Shown: positions 53,369-62,754 of the stretch, piece by piece | Numbering within the stretch: the first letter of the stretch is position 1 | Layout: each line of letters opens with the position of its first letter | Assembly: GCF_009674685.1 (NCBI RefSeq) | Contig: NZ_WKJI01000001.1 | Coordinates: 186,001 to 250,000 of the forward strand | DNA: 64,000 nucleotides | Direction: 5' to 3' | Origin: Pedobacter puniceum | Lineage (GTDB): Bacteria; Bacteroidota; Bacteroidia; Sphingobacteriales; Sphingobacteriaceae | Program-made: the position numbers and the translations under genes | Notes under the pieces: generated by a model | The model's database searches: none | What the model was told of the DNA's origin: nothing | What the model saw: only the letters and a program-made list of their open reading frames with translations

Positions 53369-54829
53369 TTAGTTCAATATATTCTTCCAGCTTACAAGTT
53401 TTGCAATCATATTCTCTAATTCATCAATAGCAACACGTTCTTGTTCCATGCTATCTCTATGTCTTATGGTTACGGTATTATCTTCTAAACTTTGATGATC
53501 TACCGTAATACAGAAAGGCGTACCAATAGCATCTTGTCTTCTGTAGCGCTTGCCGATAGAGTCTTTTTCATCATAAGCCATATTAAAATCTAATTTTAAA
53601 CGGTTCATGATTTCTCTGGCTTTCTCTGGCAAACCATCTTTTTTGGTTAACGGTAAAACAGCAGCTTTGTATGGCGCCAATGCCGGGTGCAGGTGTAAAA
53701 CACTTCTAGAATCTTGCTTATCAGCTGTGCTTAAATCTTGCTCTTCAAAAGAGTTTATCAGCGTAAGCAAAAAGAAACGGTCTAAACCAATAGAAGTTTC
53801 TATCACGTAAGGAACATAGTTTTGATTAATTTCTGGATCAAAAAACTGCATTTTTTTACCAGAAAACTCTTGGTGTTGACTTAAATCAAAATCTGTTCTA
53901 GAATGTATACCCTCAACTTCTTTAAAGCCAAAAGGGAATTCAAATTCAATATCTACGGCCGCATTTGCATAATGCGCTAGTTTGGTATGGTCATGAAAAC
54001 GGTATTTATCAGGATTGGTACCTAATGCTAAATGCCATTTTAAACGGGTTTCTTTCCAATGCTTGTACCATTCCATCTCTGTGCCAGGGCGTACAAAAAA
54101 TTGCATCTCCATTTGTTCAAACTCACGCATACGCATGATAAATTGGCGAGCTATAACTTCATTTCTGAAAGCTTTACCAATTTGCGCAATCCCGAAAGGT
54201 ATTTTCATCCTTCCAGATTTTTGAACATTTAAAAAATTCACGAAAATACCTTGTGCAGTTTCTGGTCTTAAATAAACTTCATCAGAACCATCTGCCATAG
54301 CACCCATCTGGGTAGAAAACATTAGGTTAAACTGACGAACATCCGTCCAATTTCTTGTACCAGAAACAGGGCAAACAATTTCATGTTCTTCTATCAAAGC
54401 TTTTAAGCGTGGTAAATCTTCTGCTTTTAAAGCTTCATCCATATCCTGCTGAAGTTTCTCTGCTTTATCAGTTTTACCGTCTTTCTCGTATCTGCTGATT
54501 TTATCCTCTAATAATTGGTCGGCTCTGTAACGTTTTTTAGAGTCTTTATTATCAATCATAGGGTCGTTAAAGCCATCTACGTGTCCACTGGCTTTCCATA
54601 TTTTGGGGTGCATAAAAATTGCAGAATCAATACCTACAATATTTTCATTCATTTGCACCATGGCTTTCCACCAATAGGTTTTGATGTTATTTTTCAACTC
54701 GGCACCTAATTGCCCATAATCATAAACAGCGCTAAGTCCGTCGTATATTTCACTGCTTTGGAAAACAAAACCATATTCTTTAGCGTGTGATATTACATTT
54801 TTAAAAAGTTCGTCGTTATTTTTTGCCAT
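53369..54829 (-). CDS. glyS: Glycyl-tRNA synthetase (single-chain class II type)
   Basis: Charges tRNA-Gly in the cytosol. The 486 residues carry class II features: SSEIYDGLSAVYDYGQLGAELKNN, LRPETAQGIFVNFLNVQ, FGIAQIGKAFRNEVIARQFIMRMREFEQMEMQFF, and motif 3 IGLDRFFLLTL, followed by an anticodon-binding domain (LHLHPALAPYKAAVLPL). This is the single-chain homodimeric type rather than the GlyQ/GlyS tetramer. The ATG at 54829 is only 7 bases from an exact -7 box, so the mRNA may have almost no leader. Confidence 0.96.
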   Translation of the reverse strand: MAKNNDELFKNVISHAKEYGFVFQSSEIYDGLSAVYDYGQLGAELKNNIKTYWWKAMVQMNENIVGIDSAIFMHPKIWKASGHVDGFNDPMIDNKDSKKRYRADQLLEDKISRYEKDGKTDKAEKLQQDMDEALKAEDLPRLKALIEEHEIVCPVSGTRNWTDVRQFNLMFSTQMGAMADGSDEVYLRPETAQGIFVNFLNVQKSGRMKIPFGIAQIGKAFRNEVIARQFIMRMREFEQMEMQFFVRPGTEMEWYKHWKETRLKWHLALGTNPDKYRFHDHTKLAHYANAAVDIEFEFPFGFKEVEGIHSRTDFDLSQHQEFSGKKMQFFDPEINQNYVPYVIETSIGLDRFFLLTLINSFEEQDLSTADKQDSRSVLHLHPALAPYKAAVLPLTKKDGLPEKAREIMNRLKLDFNMAYDEKDSIGKRYRRQDAIGTPFCITVDHQSLEDNTVTIRHRDSMEQERVAIDELENMIAKLVSWKNILN

Positions 54830-54836
54830 GATGCTG

Positions 54837-54844
54837 CAAATATA
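54837..54844 (-). promoter_or_regulatory. Candidate -7 box of the glycyl-tRNA synthetase gene
   Basis: Reads TATATTTG on the minus strand, an exact TAnnTTTG match, ending 7 bases before the start codon. Confidence 0.5.
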
Positions 54845-54963
54845 ACATTGCAGTAATTTTTAACTCTATTTTATGCTAATTTTTTTTAATGTATGGATAA
54901 AGGCTTATTTATAAACCTCGCTGAATAATAATATATTAGCAAAACCAATTTTAAACCAACAAC

Positions 54964-56895
54964 ATGAAAAAATTATTACTTGCTGTTATTCTTATAGCAA
55001 GCCTGCAACAAGCAGTTGCTCAAAATTTATTGAGTGCTAAATACAATACGGAAGCTTTAAAGCAGTTACTCATCTCGCAATCTACTTGGAAACCATTTCC
55101 AAAAATTGAAGAACGCCAAGAATGGGCAAAAGCAAATCAAGAAACTTTAAAAGATAATCTTGTAAAAGCAGAAACTTATCTAGATTATGAGTGGCCATCT
55201 ATACCTGCTACAATTTCTTTGTTGATAGAAAGAACTGGAGATAGGGAACAATATCAGAACATAAGTTTCAAAAAGAGAGAAATTTTACTGGCGCTCTTAT
55301 TTGCAGAGATTTATGAAAATAAAGGTCGCTTTACAGATCAAATTATCAATGGTATTTGGTCTATCAGCGAAGAATCTTTCTGGGGAGTATCGGCGCACTT
55401 ACCAAAGAAAAAGGAAAATTCTGGCTTGGTTGATGTTTCTGAGCCTTTTGTTGATTTATTTGCCGCAGAAACCGCAACCTTACTTTCTTGGGTTGATTAT
55501 TACTTGGCAGAAAAACTGGATAAAGTCTCTCCACAACTCAGAAAGCGTATTTATTTTGAGATTAATCAAAGAGTTTTAACTCCGCTGATGACAAAAAATC
55601 ATGGGTTCATGGGTAATAATAATGATGGTAGAAGACCTAATAACTGGAACCCATGGATTTGCTCAAACTGGTTAAATACCGTTTTATTAATAGAAAAAAA
55701 CGAGGATAAAAGGGCAGAAGCTGTACATAAAATCTTAAGCGTTTTAGATAATTTCTTAAATCCATACCCTTTAGATGGCGGTTGTGATGAAGGTCCGGGT
55801 TATTGGGGTGCCGCCGCTGCATCTTTGTATGATAACCTTTCTCTTTTAAACTTAGCCACCAATAATGCTTTTAGCTATTCTTATCAAGATGAAAAAGTCA
55901 AAAATATGGCTGCATTTATTTATAAAGCACAAATTAGTGAAACCTATTTTATCAATTTCGCTGATGCAAATCCAAAACCGAGTATGGATGCTCCTATGAT
56001 TTACCGTTTTGGAAAAGCCATAAATGATGAAAACATGAAGAAATTTGGAGCCTATTATTATAAGCCAGGTACTAAAGTGTCTAGGTTTCATATTTTTAGA
56101 AATTTCTTTGAACTTTTCTTAGATGAAGAATTAAAGAAGGTACCTAAACAGCTTCCGCTTCCTAAAAGTGTTTGGTTACCAGAAACTGAAGTGATGTTAG
56201 CTCGTGATAAAGCAGGCAGCACTAGAGGATTTACCGTAGCGGCAAAAGGTGGCCATAATGATGAAAGCCATAACCATAATGATATTGGAAATTTTATTGT
56301 TTACGTATATGGAAATCCTTTATTGATAGATGTTGGTAGTGGTACTTATACCAGAAGAACATTTTCTGGTGATAGATACGATATTTGGTTTAATTCATCT
56401 GATTATCATAATACACCTACTATTAATGGCTGTGTACAAATGCCAGGTAAAGATTTTAAAGCAACCCATGTAAGTTTTGAAGAAGCTCAATCTAAAGTTG
56501 TTTTCGCCTTAGATATTGCTAAATCATATCCAAAAGAGGCTGGGATAACCAGTTGGAAAAGAGCTATTACTTTAAACAGAGGGAAAAACGTTCAGATTAG
56601 AGATACTTATCAACTAAAAGCTGAAGGGAAGTTTATCAATCATTTGATGACTTGTTATCCGGCAGAACTAAAAGCGCCCGGTGTAATTATCCTTAAATAC
56701 GAAACCAAAGAAGATAAAAAAGATTATACCATAACTTATGACGCTTCTTTGTTAAACGCCAGTATAGAAAACGTGAAATTAGGTATTCCTGAAGATAAAA
56801 GTGTAAAACGTAATTGGGGAGATAGTATTTACCGTATCAACTTAAGTTTAATAAAACCATCTGAAAAGGGTAGTCTTAGTTTGATGATAAAATAA
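54964..56895 (+). CDS. Heparinase II/III-fold polysaccharide lyase
   Basis: This 643-residue secreted enzyme has a signal peptide (to QAVAQ), an alpha/alpha toroid domain (about 40-360) and a C-terminal beta-sandwich typical of heparinase II/III. Seen are NNNDGRRPNNWNPWICSNWLN, GGCDEGPGYWGAAAAS (about 272-287) and the C-terminal-domain motif GGHNDESHNHNDIGNFIVY (about 429-447), which provides the conserved His/Asn site. The family acts on uronic-acid polymers such as heparin/heparan-type glycans, alginate or oligouronides. The PL subfamily cannot be fixed by eye. It stands alone, away from the two PULs. Confidence 0.88.
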   Translation: MKKLLLAVILIASLQQAVAQNLLSAKYNTEALKQLLISQSTWKPFPKIEERQEWAKANQETLKDNLVKAETYLDYEWPSIPATISLLIERTGDREQYQNISFKKREILLALLFAEIYENKGRFTDQIINGIWSISEESFWGVSAHLPKKKENSGLVDVSEPFVDLFAAETATLLSWVDYYLAEKLDKVSPQLRKRIYFEINQRVLTPLMTKNHGFMGNNNDGRRPNNWNPWICSNWLNTVLLIEKNEDKRAEAVHKILSVLDNFLNPYPLDGGCDEGPGYWGAAAASLYDNLSLLNLATNNAFSYSYQDEKVKNMAAFIYKAQISETYFINFADANPKPSMDAPMIYRFGKAINDENMKKFGAYYYKPGTKVSRFHIFRNFFELFLDEELKKVPKQLPLPKSVWLPETEVMLARDKAGSTRGFTVAAKGGHNDESHNHNDIGNFIVYVYGNPLLIDVGSGTYTRRTFSGDRYDIWFNSSDYHNTPTINGCVQMPGKDFKATHVSFEEAQSKVVFALDIAKSYPKEAGITSWKRAITLNRGKNVQIRDTYQLKAEGKFINHLMTCYPAELKAPGVIILKYETKEDKKDYTITYDASLLNASIENVKLGIPEDKSVKRNWGDSIYRINLSLIKPSEKGSLSLMIK

Positions 56896-57025
56896 AATAT
56901 AACATCATCAAAACTCAAAAAATAAAATATTATTAATTATAGAGGTTTTTATTTATTTTTAAGTTAATTTACATTAAATTTTTATTATATTAATGATGTT
57001 GAGATAGGTTTTTTTGTAATATTAT

Positions 57026-57033
57026 TAACTTTG
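57026..57033 (+). promoter_or_regulatory. Candidate -7 box for the lipoprotein gene at 57058
   Basis: TAACTTTG is an exact TAnnTTTG match, 24 bases before the ATG. A TTTG at 57013-57016 is too close to act as the -33 element. Confidence 0.4.
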
Positions 57034-57057
57034 TAAAAATATGGAATAACTACTCTC

Positions 57058-58260
57058 ATGAATAAATTAACATTCACTCTTTTATGCTTTAGTTTGGTTC
57101 TTTTTTCTTGTAAGAAAGAAAATATAGATACGCCTAATGATGATGTAAATGCTGAAAAAATCATCAAAATCGATAATAACCCAGATTTTTCAAGAGTATC
57201 GCAAGGAAATGGTTTTGTAGATTTCACTACAGAAAATAGTGTCTCTTCTTTAAAAGGAAATAGAACATCGTCAACATCATCAACAAGATTAGTTTTTAAA
57301 GGTAGAATAAGTGCTTTACAGCATAATGGCGAGCCCTTAAGTGCTATTCAAGTAGCAGCTTTCGGTAATTTATTTGCTGTTTCTTATCTTAAGGCCGGAG
57401 ATGAATTTTCTGGAGGTCTAGATGTTTTTAGACTTAATAATGGTGTTCCACAATTATTGTCAACCATAAAAACTCCAGATGCAGATATTACAAGTATTAC
57501 TTCCGGTGGAGGTAAATTTTTTATGGGTGCAGATCTTAAAAATTTCGAATCATTCAATTATCAAGCCCCAGCTACGGTTGGAGTAGTTAGTATAAATGGA
57601 GGTAATTTAACTAATCCTCAAATCATTCCTTTAGCAGGTTTTTCTGTTAAAGATTTATTGTATCATCAGGCAAACCAAAAATTATACGTAGCAACTAGTA
57701 CCAGAGGCGGACTAAGTATTATATCTTTTAATAATAATGGTATAGGTTCTAGAACAAACTTTACCAATTATGATAGGTTAAGGTCTTTAGTGGTTTCTAG
57801 AAATCAAATTATCGGCACTACAAGTACAGAGTACAGAACCTTTAATATTAATAATGGTAGATTAGTAGGGAACAGTAGATTGTGGCCTATTCCAAGCGAT
57901 ATTAAAGAGATTGGACGACTAAACATTCTATCAAATGGGAATTTGGTTTTTGGTAATAACTTTTCTCTCATTTACGTTAATCCTAATAACAATCGTCTTA
58001 TAGATGAAATTAAAGTTGGAGGTTGGATAAATTCTATTACAGTATTGAATGATGAGTTATACATAACTACAGGTAATAGCATTATACTAGCTAGAATAGA
58101 AAACGATAAGATAAAAATTGTAGCAAAAGCACATTTATATTCACTATTTCCCGGAATTAATTTTAACGTAGTTAGCCTAAAAGTGGTGGGTAATTATGTG
58201 GTTGCAGCTTGTGGTACAGCAGGTGTTTATGTTTTTGAGTTAACTCAAAGGCCCATTTAA
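57058..58260 (+). CDS. Uncharacterised lipoprotein, probable beta-propeller
   Basis: Not recognised as a named family. The lipoprotein signal is clear (LVLFSC, Cys18). After a low-complexity Ser/Thr stretch (about 60-80), repeated units such as ISALQHNGEPLSAIQVAAFGNLFAVSYL, DITSITSGGGKFFMGADLK, LLYHQANQKLYVATSTRGGLSIISFN and VSLKVVGNYVVAACGTAGVYVFEL suggest an LVIVD-like or similar six- to seven-bladed propeller over the remaining length. It is likely on the cell surface or in the periplasm. A candidate promoter precedes it; no operon partner is evident, as the ABC gene starts 79 bases later. Confidence 0.72.
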   Translation: MNKLTFTLLCFSLVLFSCKKENIDTPNDDVNAEKIIKIDNNPDFSRVSQGNGFVDFTTENSVSSLKGNRTSSTSSTRLVFKGRISALQHNGEPLSAIQVAAFGNLFAVSYLKAGDEFSGGLDVFRLNNGVPQLLSTIKTPDADITSITSGGGKFFMGADLKNFESFNYQAPATVGVVSINGGNLTNPQIIPLAGFSVKDLLYHQANQKLYVATSTRGGLSIISFNNNGIGSRTNFTNYDRLRSLVVSRNQIIGTTSTEYRTFNINNGRLVGNSRLWPIPSDIKEIGRLNILSNGNLVFGNNFSLIYVNPNNNRLIDEIKVGGWINSITVLNDELYITTGNSIILARIENDKIKIVAKAHLYSLFPGINFNVVSLKVVGNYVVAACGTAGVYVFELTQRPI

Positions 58261-58339
58261 TAAGTCTTAATTCTTATATTTTTAACTCCCAAAGAAAGCA
58301 ATATTTAGAATAGATATTTCTATTTACTAAATTGCGCCT

Positions 58340-59053
58340 ATGTCTGTAAAGGTATCGGGTTTATTTAAAGTTTATGGCGTTCAAAAAGCGGTTAACGGAA
58401 TTTCTTTTGAGGCTTTCCCTGGCAGGGTATTAGGTTTTCTTGGGCCTAATGGTGCAGGTAAATCCACAACAATGAAAATTTTAACGGGTTATTTACCTCA
58501 AACTAGCGGGAAGGCTAGTGTTTGTGGTTTTGATGTAAATACCCATACCCTTGATGCTAAAAAGCATATTGGTTATTTGCCAGAAAGTAATCCTTTATAT
58601 CCAGAAATGTATGTAAAAGAGTTTCTAGCTTTTGTTTGCGATATGCATCAAATAAAAAATCCTAAAACACGCATTCAGGAAGTTATACAACTTACAGGTT
58701 TAGGGCCAGAGCAGCATAAGAAAATCGGCCAGTTGTCTAAAGGATATAAACAAAGGGTTGGCTTGGCTCAAGCTATCATCCATGACCCCGAAGTACTTAT
58801 TTTAGATGAACCAACATCGGGCTTAGACCCAAACCAACTCATAGAAATTAGAAAGTTGATTAAAGATTTAGGGAAAACGAAAACCGTTATTCTATCAACC
58901 CATATTATGCAAGAAGTAGAAGCCATTTGTGACGATGTCATCATCATCAATAAAGGTGAAATTGTGGCCCATGACCGTTTAGATACACTATTACAAAAGC
59001 ATCATACCCAAAATATTGAACCTATATTTGTGGCTTTAACTAAAGAGAATTAA
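58340..59053 (+). CDS. gldA: ABC transporter ATPase, GldA-type
   Basis: Cytosolic ATP-binding subunit of 237 residues with Walker A GPNGAGKSTT, Q-loop LPESN, signature QLSKGYKQR, Walker B VLILDEPTSGLDP and the switch His in STHIM. The order ATPase, ABC-2 permease and GldG-like protein is that of the GldAFG exporter associated with gliding motility in Bacteroidota. The C-terminal extension often seen in GldA is short here, so the motility role is inferred from the gene set, not proven. Its stop overlaps the next start (TAATG). Confidence 0.85.
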   Translation: MSVKVSGLFKVYGVQKAVNGISFEAFPGRVLGFLGPNGAGKSTTMKILTGYLPQTSGKASVCGFDVNTHTLDAKKHIGYLPESNPLYPEMYVKEFLAFVCDMHQIKNPKTRIQEVIQLTGLGPEQHKKIGQLSKGYKQRVGLAQAIIHDPEVLILDEPTSGLDPNQLIEIRKLIKDLGKTKTVILSTHIMQEVEAICDDVIIINKGEIVAHDRLDTLLQKHHTQNIEPIFVALTKEN

Positions 59054-59781
59054 TGCTAACGATTTTTATAAAAGAACTTAATTCTTATTTCAGCTCATTA
59101 GTGGCTTATATCACTATTGTGATTTTTCTTACAGCAATGGGCTTATTTTTATGGCTTTTCCCAGAAACGAGTATTTTAGAATATGGCTATGCAGGTTTAG
59201 ATAGCTTATTCGATATAGCGCCATACTTATTCATGTTTTTGATACCAGCTATAACCATGCGTTCTTTGGCTGAAGAGAAAAAAGAAGGCACTTTTGAGCT
59301 ATTGGCAACCAAACCACTTACAGATTGGCAAATTGTATTGGGTAAATACTTAGCAGCCTTAGTTTTAGTCGTGATAGCGATATTACCAACCGGAATTTAT
59401 TATTATACTGTTTATCATTTAGGCGCAGTTGAAGGAAATATTGATTCTGGGGCTGTTATAGGCTCTTACATTGGGTTAATTTTATTAGGCGGAGCTTATG
59501 TGTCAATAGGTGTTTTCTGTTCATCTATAACTAAAAACCAAATTATAGCTTTTGCTATTGCAGTTTTTTTAAGCTTTTTCGCTTTCAGCGGATTTGATTC
59601 TATCAGTCAGCTTTTATTTTTACAAAAAATAGATGATATCATTATCAATTTAGGTATTAATCATCATTATCAAGCTATCAGTAGAGGGGTTTTAGATACC
59701 AGAGATTTATTATATTTCTTAAGTGTAATTACTGTTTTTTTAGTGCTTACGAAAACTATTTTGGGAGGTAGAAAATGGTAA
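59053..59781 (+). CDS. gldF: ABC-2 type permease, GldF-type
   Basis: A 242-residue inner-membrane permease with six hydrophobic segments. The ABC-2 coupling region reads FMFLIPAITMRSLAEEKKEGTFELLATKPLTDWQIVLGKYLA, typical of NosY/GldF. It overlaps the ATPase gene by one base and the following GldG-like gene by seven, so all three are translationally coupled. Confidence 0.87.
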   Translation: MLTIFIKELNSYFSSLVAYITIVIFLTAMGLFLWLFPETSILEYGYAGLDSLFDIAPYLFMFLIPAITMRSLAEEKKEGTFELLATKPLTDWQIVLGKYLAALVLVVIAILPTGIYYYTVYHLGAVEGNIDSGAVIGSYIGLILLGGAYVSIGVFCSSITKNQIIAFAIAVFLSFFAFSGFDSISQLLFLQKIDDIIINLGINHHYQAISRGVLDTRDLLYFLSVITVFLVLTKTILGGRKW

Positions 59782-61460
59782 ATCAAAAGAAAAAAGACCT
59801 GCTACATTTAGCTCTGGTATTACTTGTAGTTGTTTTGGTACAAGTTTTTGCTCAGTTTTTCTTTACTAGGATAGACTTTACCAAAGAGAAAAGATTTACC
59901 CTATCAGCAACTACAGAAGAAATATTACGCAATTTAAAAGAGCCTGTTAAAATAACGGTTTATTTGGAAGGAGATTTTCCGGCTGGCTTTAAAAGGTTAA
60001 GAAGTGCAACTAAGGATTTATTAGGTGATTATAAAGCTTATGCAGGCTCAAACCTTCAATTTGAGTTTATAGACCCCGCTGCTGATAAAAATCAGCAAGA
60101 GCAACAAGTATTTTTTGAGGAGCTTTATAATAAAGGGATAGAACCCACAAACCTTAGCGTTAAGCAAGAAGGTGGTTTAACGCAAAAACTCATATTCCCT
60201 GCGGCCATGGTAAGTTTTAATGGTAGAGAAATACCAGTTAAACTTTTACAAACCAGAATAGGTTTAAATCCTGAAGAGGTTTTAAATAACTCTATCCAAA
60301 ATTTAGAATACGCTTTTACATCAGCTATAAAAAAAATAACAGCAGGCGGTAAACCTCGTGTAGCTTTAACAGAAGGGCATGGCGAACTTACTGATTTGCA
60401 ACTTCAGGATGCTATGCAGGCCTTATCAGAAGGTTATGAGGTAGGTAGGGTAGATTTAAAAGAAATCACTTGGGAAGGTTTAAAAAAGATAAAACTTCTC
60501 ATCATCCCTAAGCCTAATGAAGAATTTACAGAGTTAGAGAAATTTAAAATAGACCAATATCTGATGCAAGGCGGTAAGGTATTTTGGGCTATAGACCAAG
60601 TACATGCCGAATTGGATAGTATGCAAAGAGGCGATGGCGAGCAGCTTGCATTTCCCAAGAAATTGAATCTTGATGATCAATTATTTAAATATGGCATCCG
60701 CGTAAATTATGATTTGGTTGGCGATATGAATTGCATGCAAATTCCGCTAAATGTAGGTAATATAGCAGGAGAGGGGCAAATACAAATGGTTCCTTGGTTG
60801 TTTTATCCTATCATTATGCCTTTTTCTCACAACCCAATAGTTAAGAATTTAGAAGGCATCAAAACCGAGTTTATCAACACCATAGATACCATTGCTGTTG
60901 ATGGTTTAAGGCAAGAAGTATTATTAACAACGTCTCCTTTTAGTAGAAAGTTAAATACGCCTACCTTAATTTCTTTAAACATGGTTGAGCAAACACCAGA
61001 TCCTAAAACTTTCCAAAGCGAGCCCAAGCCTGTATGTGTTTTAGTTGAAGGTAAGTTTACTTCTATATTTAAAAACAGAATGTTGCCAGATGGTATTCCA
61101 GCTTCGGCTTTTATTCCAGAAAGTAAGTTTACCAAAATGGTAGTCTTTAGTGATGGCGATGTACTTAGAAATCAGATAAGTGCTACAGATGGTTCTGTTT
61201 TTCCATTAGGTTACGACCGTTACACACAACAAACCTTCGGTAACAAAACCTTTTTACTCAATTTAGCAGATTATTTAACTAACGATGCCGAACTTATTAA
61301 GCTTCGTAGCAAAGAAATTAAGCTAAGATTATTGGACAAAGCTAAAATTGTAGAAGAGAAATTAACATGGCAGCTTATAAATATGCTGTTTCCTATTGTT
61401 TTAATTGTAGTTTTTGGAATTTTTCAACATATTTATAGGAAACGCAGGTATACTGCTTAA
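59775..61460 (+). CDS. gldG: GldG-type ABC transporter auxiliary protein
   Basis: A 561-residue protein with an N-terminal membrane helix (LALVLLVVVLVQVFAQFFF), a large periplasmic domain of the ABC_transp_aux type (VKITVYLEGDFPAGFKRL, PRVALTEGHGELTD, QYLMQGGKVFWAIDQVHA) and a C-terminal membrane helix (INMLFPIVLIVVFGIFQHIY). This matches GldG, the third part of the GldAFG complex. Spontaneous loss of these genes abolishes gliding in some Flavobacteria, while non-gliding Bacteroidota also keep them. Confidence 0.86.
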   Translation: MVNQKKKDLLHLALVLLVVVLVQVFAQFFFTRIDFTKEKRFTLSATTEEILRNLKEPVKITVYLEGDFPAGFKRLRSATKDLLGDYKAYAGSNLQFEFIDPAADKNQQEQQVFFEELYNKGIEPTNLSVKQEGGLTQKLIFPAAMVSFNGREIPVKLLQTRIGLNPEEVLNNSIQNLEYAFTSAIKKITAGGKPRVALTEGHGELTDLQLQDAMQALSEGYEVGRVDLKEITWEGLKKIKLLIIPKPNEEFTELEKFKIDQYLMQGGKVFWAIDQVHAELDSMQRGDGEQLAFPKKLNLDDQLFKYGIRVNYDLVGDMNCMQIPLNVGNIAGEGQIQMVPWLFYPIIMPFSHNPIVKNLEGIKTEFINTIDTIAVDGLRQEVLLTTSPFSRKLNTPTLISLNMVEQTPDPKTFQSEPKPVCVLVEGKFTSIFKNRMLPDGIPASAFIPESKFTKMVVFSDGDVLRNQISATDGSVFPLGYDRYTQQTFGNKTFLLNLADYLTNDAELIKLRSKEIKLRLLDKAKIVEEKLTWQLINMLFPIVLIVVFGIFQHIYRKRRYTA

Positions 61461-61466
61461 AATTTA

Positions 61467-61474
61467 TATTTTTG
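61467..61474 (+). promoter_or_regulatory. Candidate -7 box of dnaN
   Basis: TATTTTTG is an exact TAnnTTTG match, 34 bases before the dnaN ATG and just after the gldG stop. No -33 element is evident. Confidence 0.35.
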
Positions 61475-61508
61475 GTACTTAATAATAGCATTAAACACAA
61501 CCGATAAG

Positions 61509-62633
61509 ATGAGATTCATTGTTTCTACGTCAACGTTATTAAAACATTTACAAGCAGTAAGTGGCGCATTAAGCAGCAGTGCTGTTTTACCCATATTAGA
61601 AAACTTTTTATTTGAGATAAAAGAAGGTAGTCTGGTTATATCTGCAACAGATTTACAAACCAGTATGATTACTTCTTTGGCTGTAGAGTCTAAAGAAGGC
61701 GGTAAAATTGCAGTGCCATCAAAAATATTATTAGATACTTTAAAAACACTTCCTGAGCAGCCAGTTGCTTTCTCTGTAGATGATAAAACTTTTGCTATTG
61801 AGATTAGCGCCGGAGACGGTAAGTATAAACTAAGTGGAGAAAACGGTGACGATTTTCCAAAAATTCCTACAGTTGAAAATGCAGCTACAGTTAATTTACC
61901 AGCATCTGTTTTAGCAGAAGCTATTAATAAAACCATTTTTGCTGTAAGTAATGATGAACTACGCCCGGCTATGACAGGTGTTTTTTGTCAGCTATCTCCA
62001 CAAAATATTACTTTTGTTGCTACTGATGCGCACAAATTAGTAAGATATAGAAGAAATGATGCACAAGCAGAAAGCGCAACATCTTTTATCTTACCTAAAA
62101 AAGCTTTAAACCTTTTAAAATCATCATTACCGGCAGAAGATGTTAATGTAGCAGTAGAATATAATGCAACTAGTGCTTTCTTCAAATTTGCTAACATCAG
62201 TTTAATTTGTAGGTTGATAGATGAGCGTTACCCAGATTACGAAGCTGTAATTCCTCAAAACAACCCTAATAAATTAACTTTAGACAGAGGTTTATTCTTA
62301 AACTGTTTAAAAAGGGTAGTTATTTTCGCTAACAAAACTACACACCAAGTAAGATTAAAAATCAGCGGTAGCGAATTACATATTTCTTCAGAAGATATTG
62401 ATTTCTCTAACGAGGCTCACGAGCGTATTGGCTGCCAATACGATGGTGAAGATATGGAAATAGGTTTCAATGCTAAATTCTTAATAGAGATGTTAAACAA
62501 CTTATCTGGCGAAGAAATTACTTTAGAAATGTCTACTCCAAACAGAGCAGGTTTGCTTTTCCCAAGTATTAAAGACGAAAATGAAGATATTTTAATGTTG
62601 GTTATGCCAGTAATGTTAAATAATTACGCATAA
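61509..62633 (+). CDS. dnaN: DNA polymerase III sliding clamp (beta subunit)
   Basis: Ring-shaped processivity clamp of the replicative polymerase, 374 residues in three similar domains. It has MRFIVSTSTLLKHLQAVSGALSSSAVLPILENFLFE, GEDGDFPKIP-like ENGDDFPKIP, NDELRPAMTGVFCQL, ATDAHKLVRYR and the conserved end VMPVML. It is not next to dnaA or recF in this window. A terminator follows. Confidence 0.97.
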   Translation: MRFIVSTSTLLKHLQAVSGALSSSAVLPILENFLFEIKEGSLVISATDLQTSMITSLAVESKEGGKIAVPSKILLDTLKTLPEQPVAFSVDDKTFAIEISAGDGKYKLSGENGDDFPKIPTVENAATVNLPASVLAEAINKTIFAVSNDELRPAMTGVFCQLSPQNITFVATDAHKLVRYRRNDAQAESATSFILPKKALNLLKSSLPAEDVNVAVEYNATSAFFKFANISLICRLIDERYPDYEAVIPQNNPNKLTLDRGLFLNCLKRVVIFANKTTHQVRLKISGSELHISSEDIDFSNEAHERIGCQYDGEDMEIGFNAKFLIEMLNNLSGEEITLEMSTPNRAGLLFPSIKDENEDILMLVMPVMLNNYA

Positions 62634-62656
62634 TTACTTATTAAAGTTCTAAAAGT

Positions 62657-62690
62657 AAATGGCCTGATGTTTATCAGGCCATTTATATTT
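62657..62690 (+). terminator. Rho-independent terminator after dnaN
   Basis: A perfect 12-bp stem (62657-62668 with 62673-62684) with a GTTT loop, followed by a T-rich ATATTTT. Confidence 0.83.
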
Positions 62691-62712
62691 TAAAATAATC
62701 TATAAAAAGCAA

Positions 62713-62720
62713 TACCTTTG
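62713..62720 (+). promoter_or_regulatory. Candidate -7 box for the DUF4397 lipoprotein gene
   Basis: TACCTTTG is an exact TAnnTTTG match, 34 bases before the ATG at 62755 and after the dnaN terminator. Confidence 0.45.
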
Positions 62721-62754
62721 TGCCTTATTAAGGTTTAACATCGGCGGCAGCCTT

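Noticed and set aside
58340-61460. NosDFY-type nitrous oxide maturation transporter
   Set aside because: The third gene is a GldG-type auxiliary protein and no NosD or NosZ genes are present, so GldAFG fits better.
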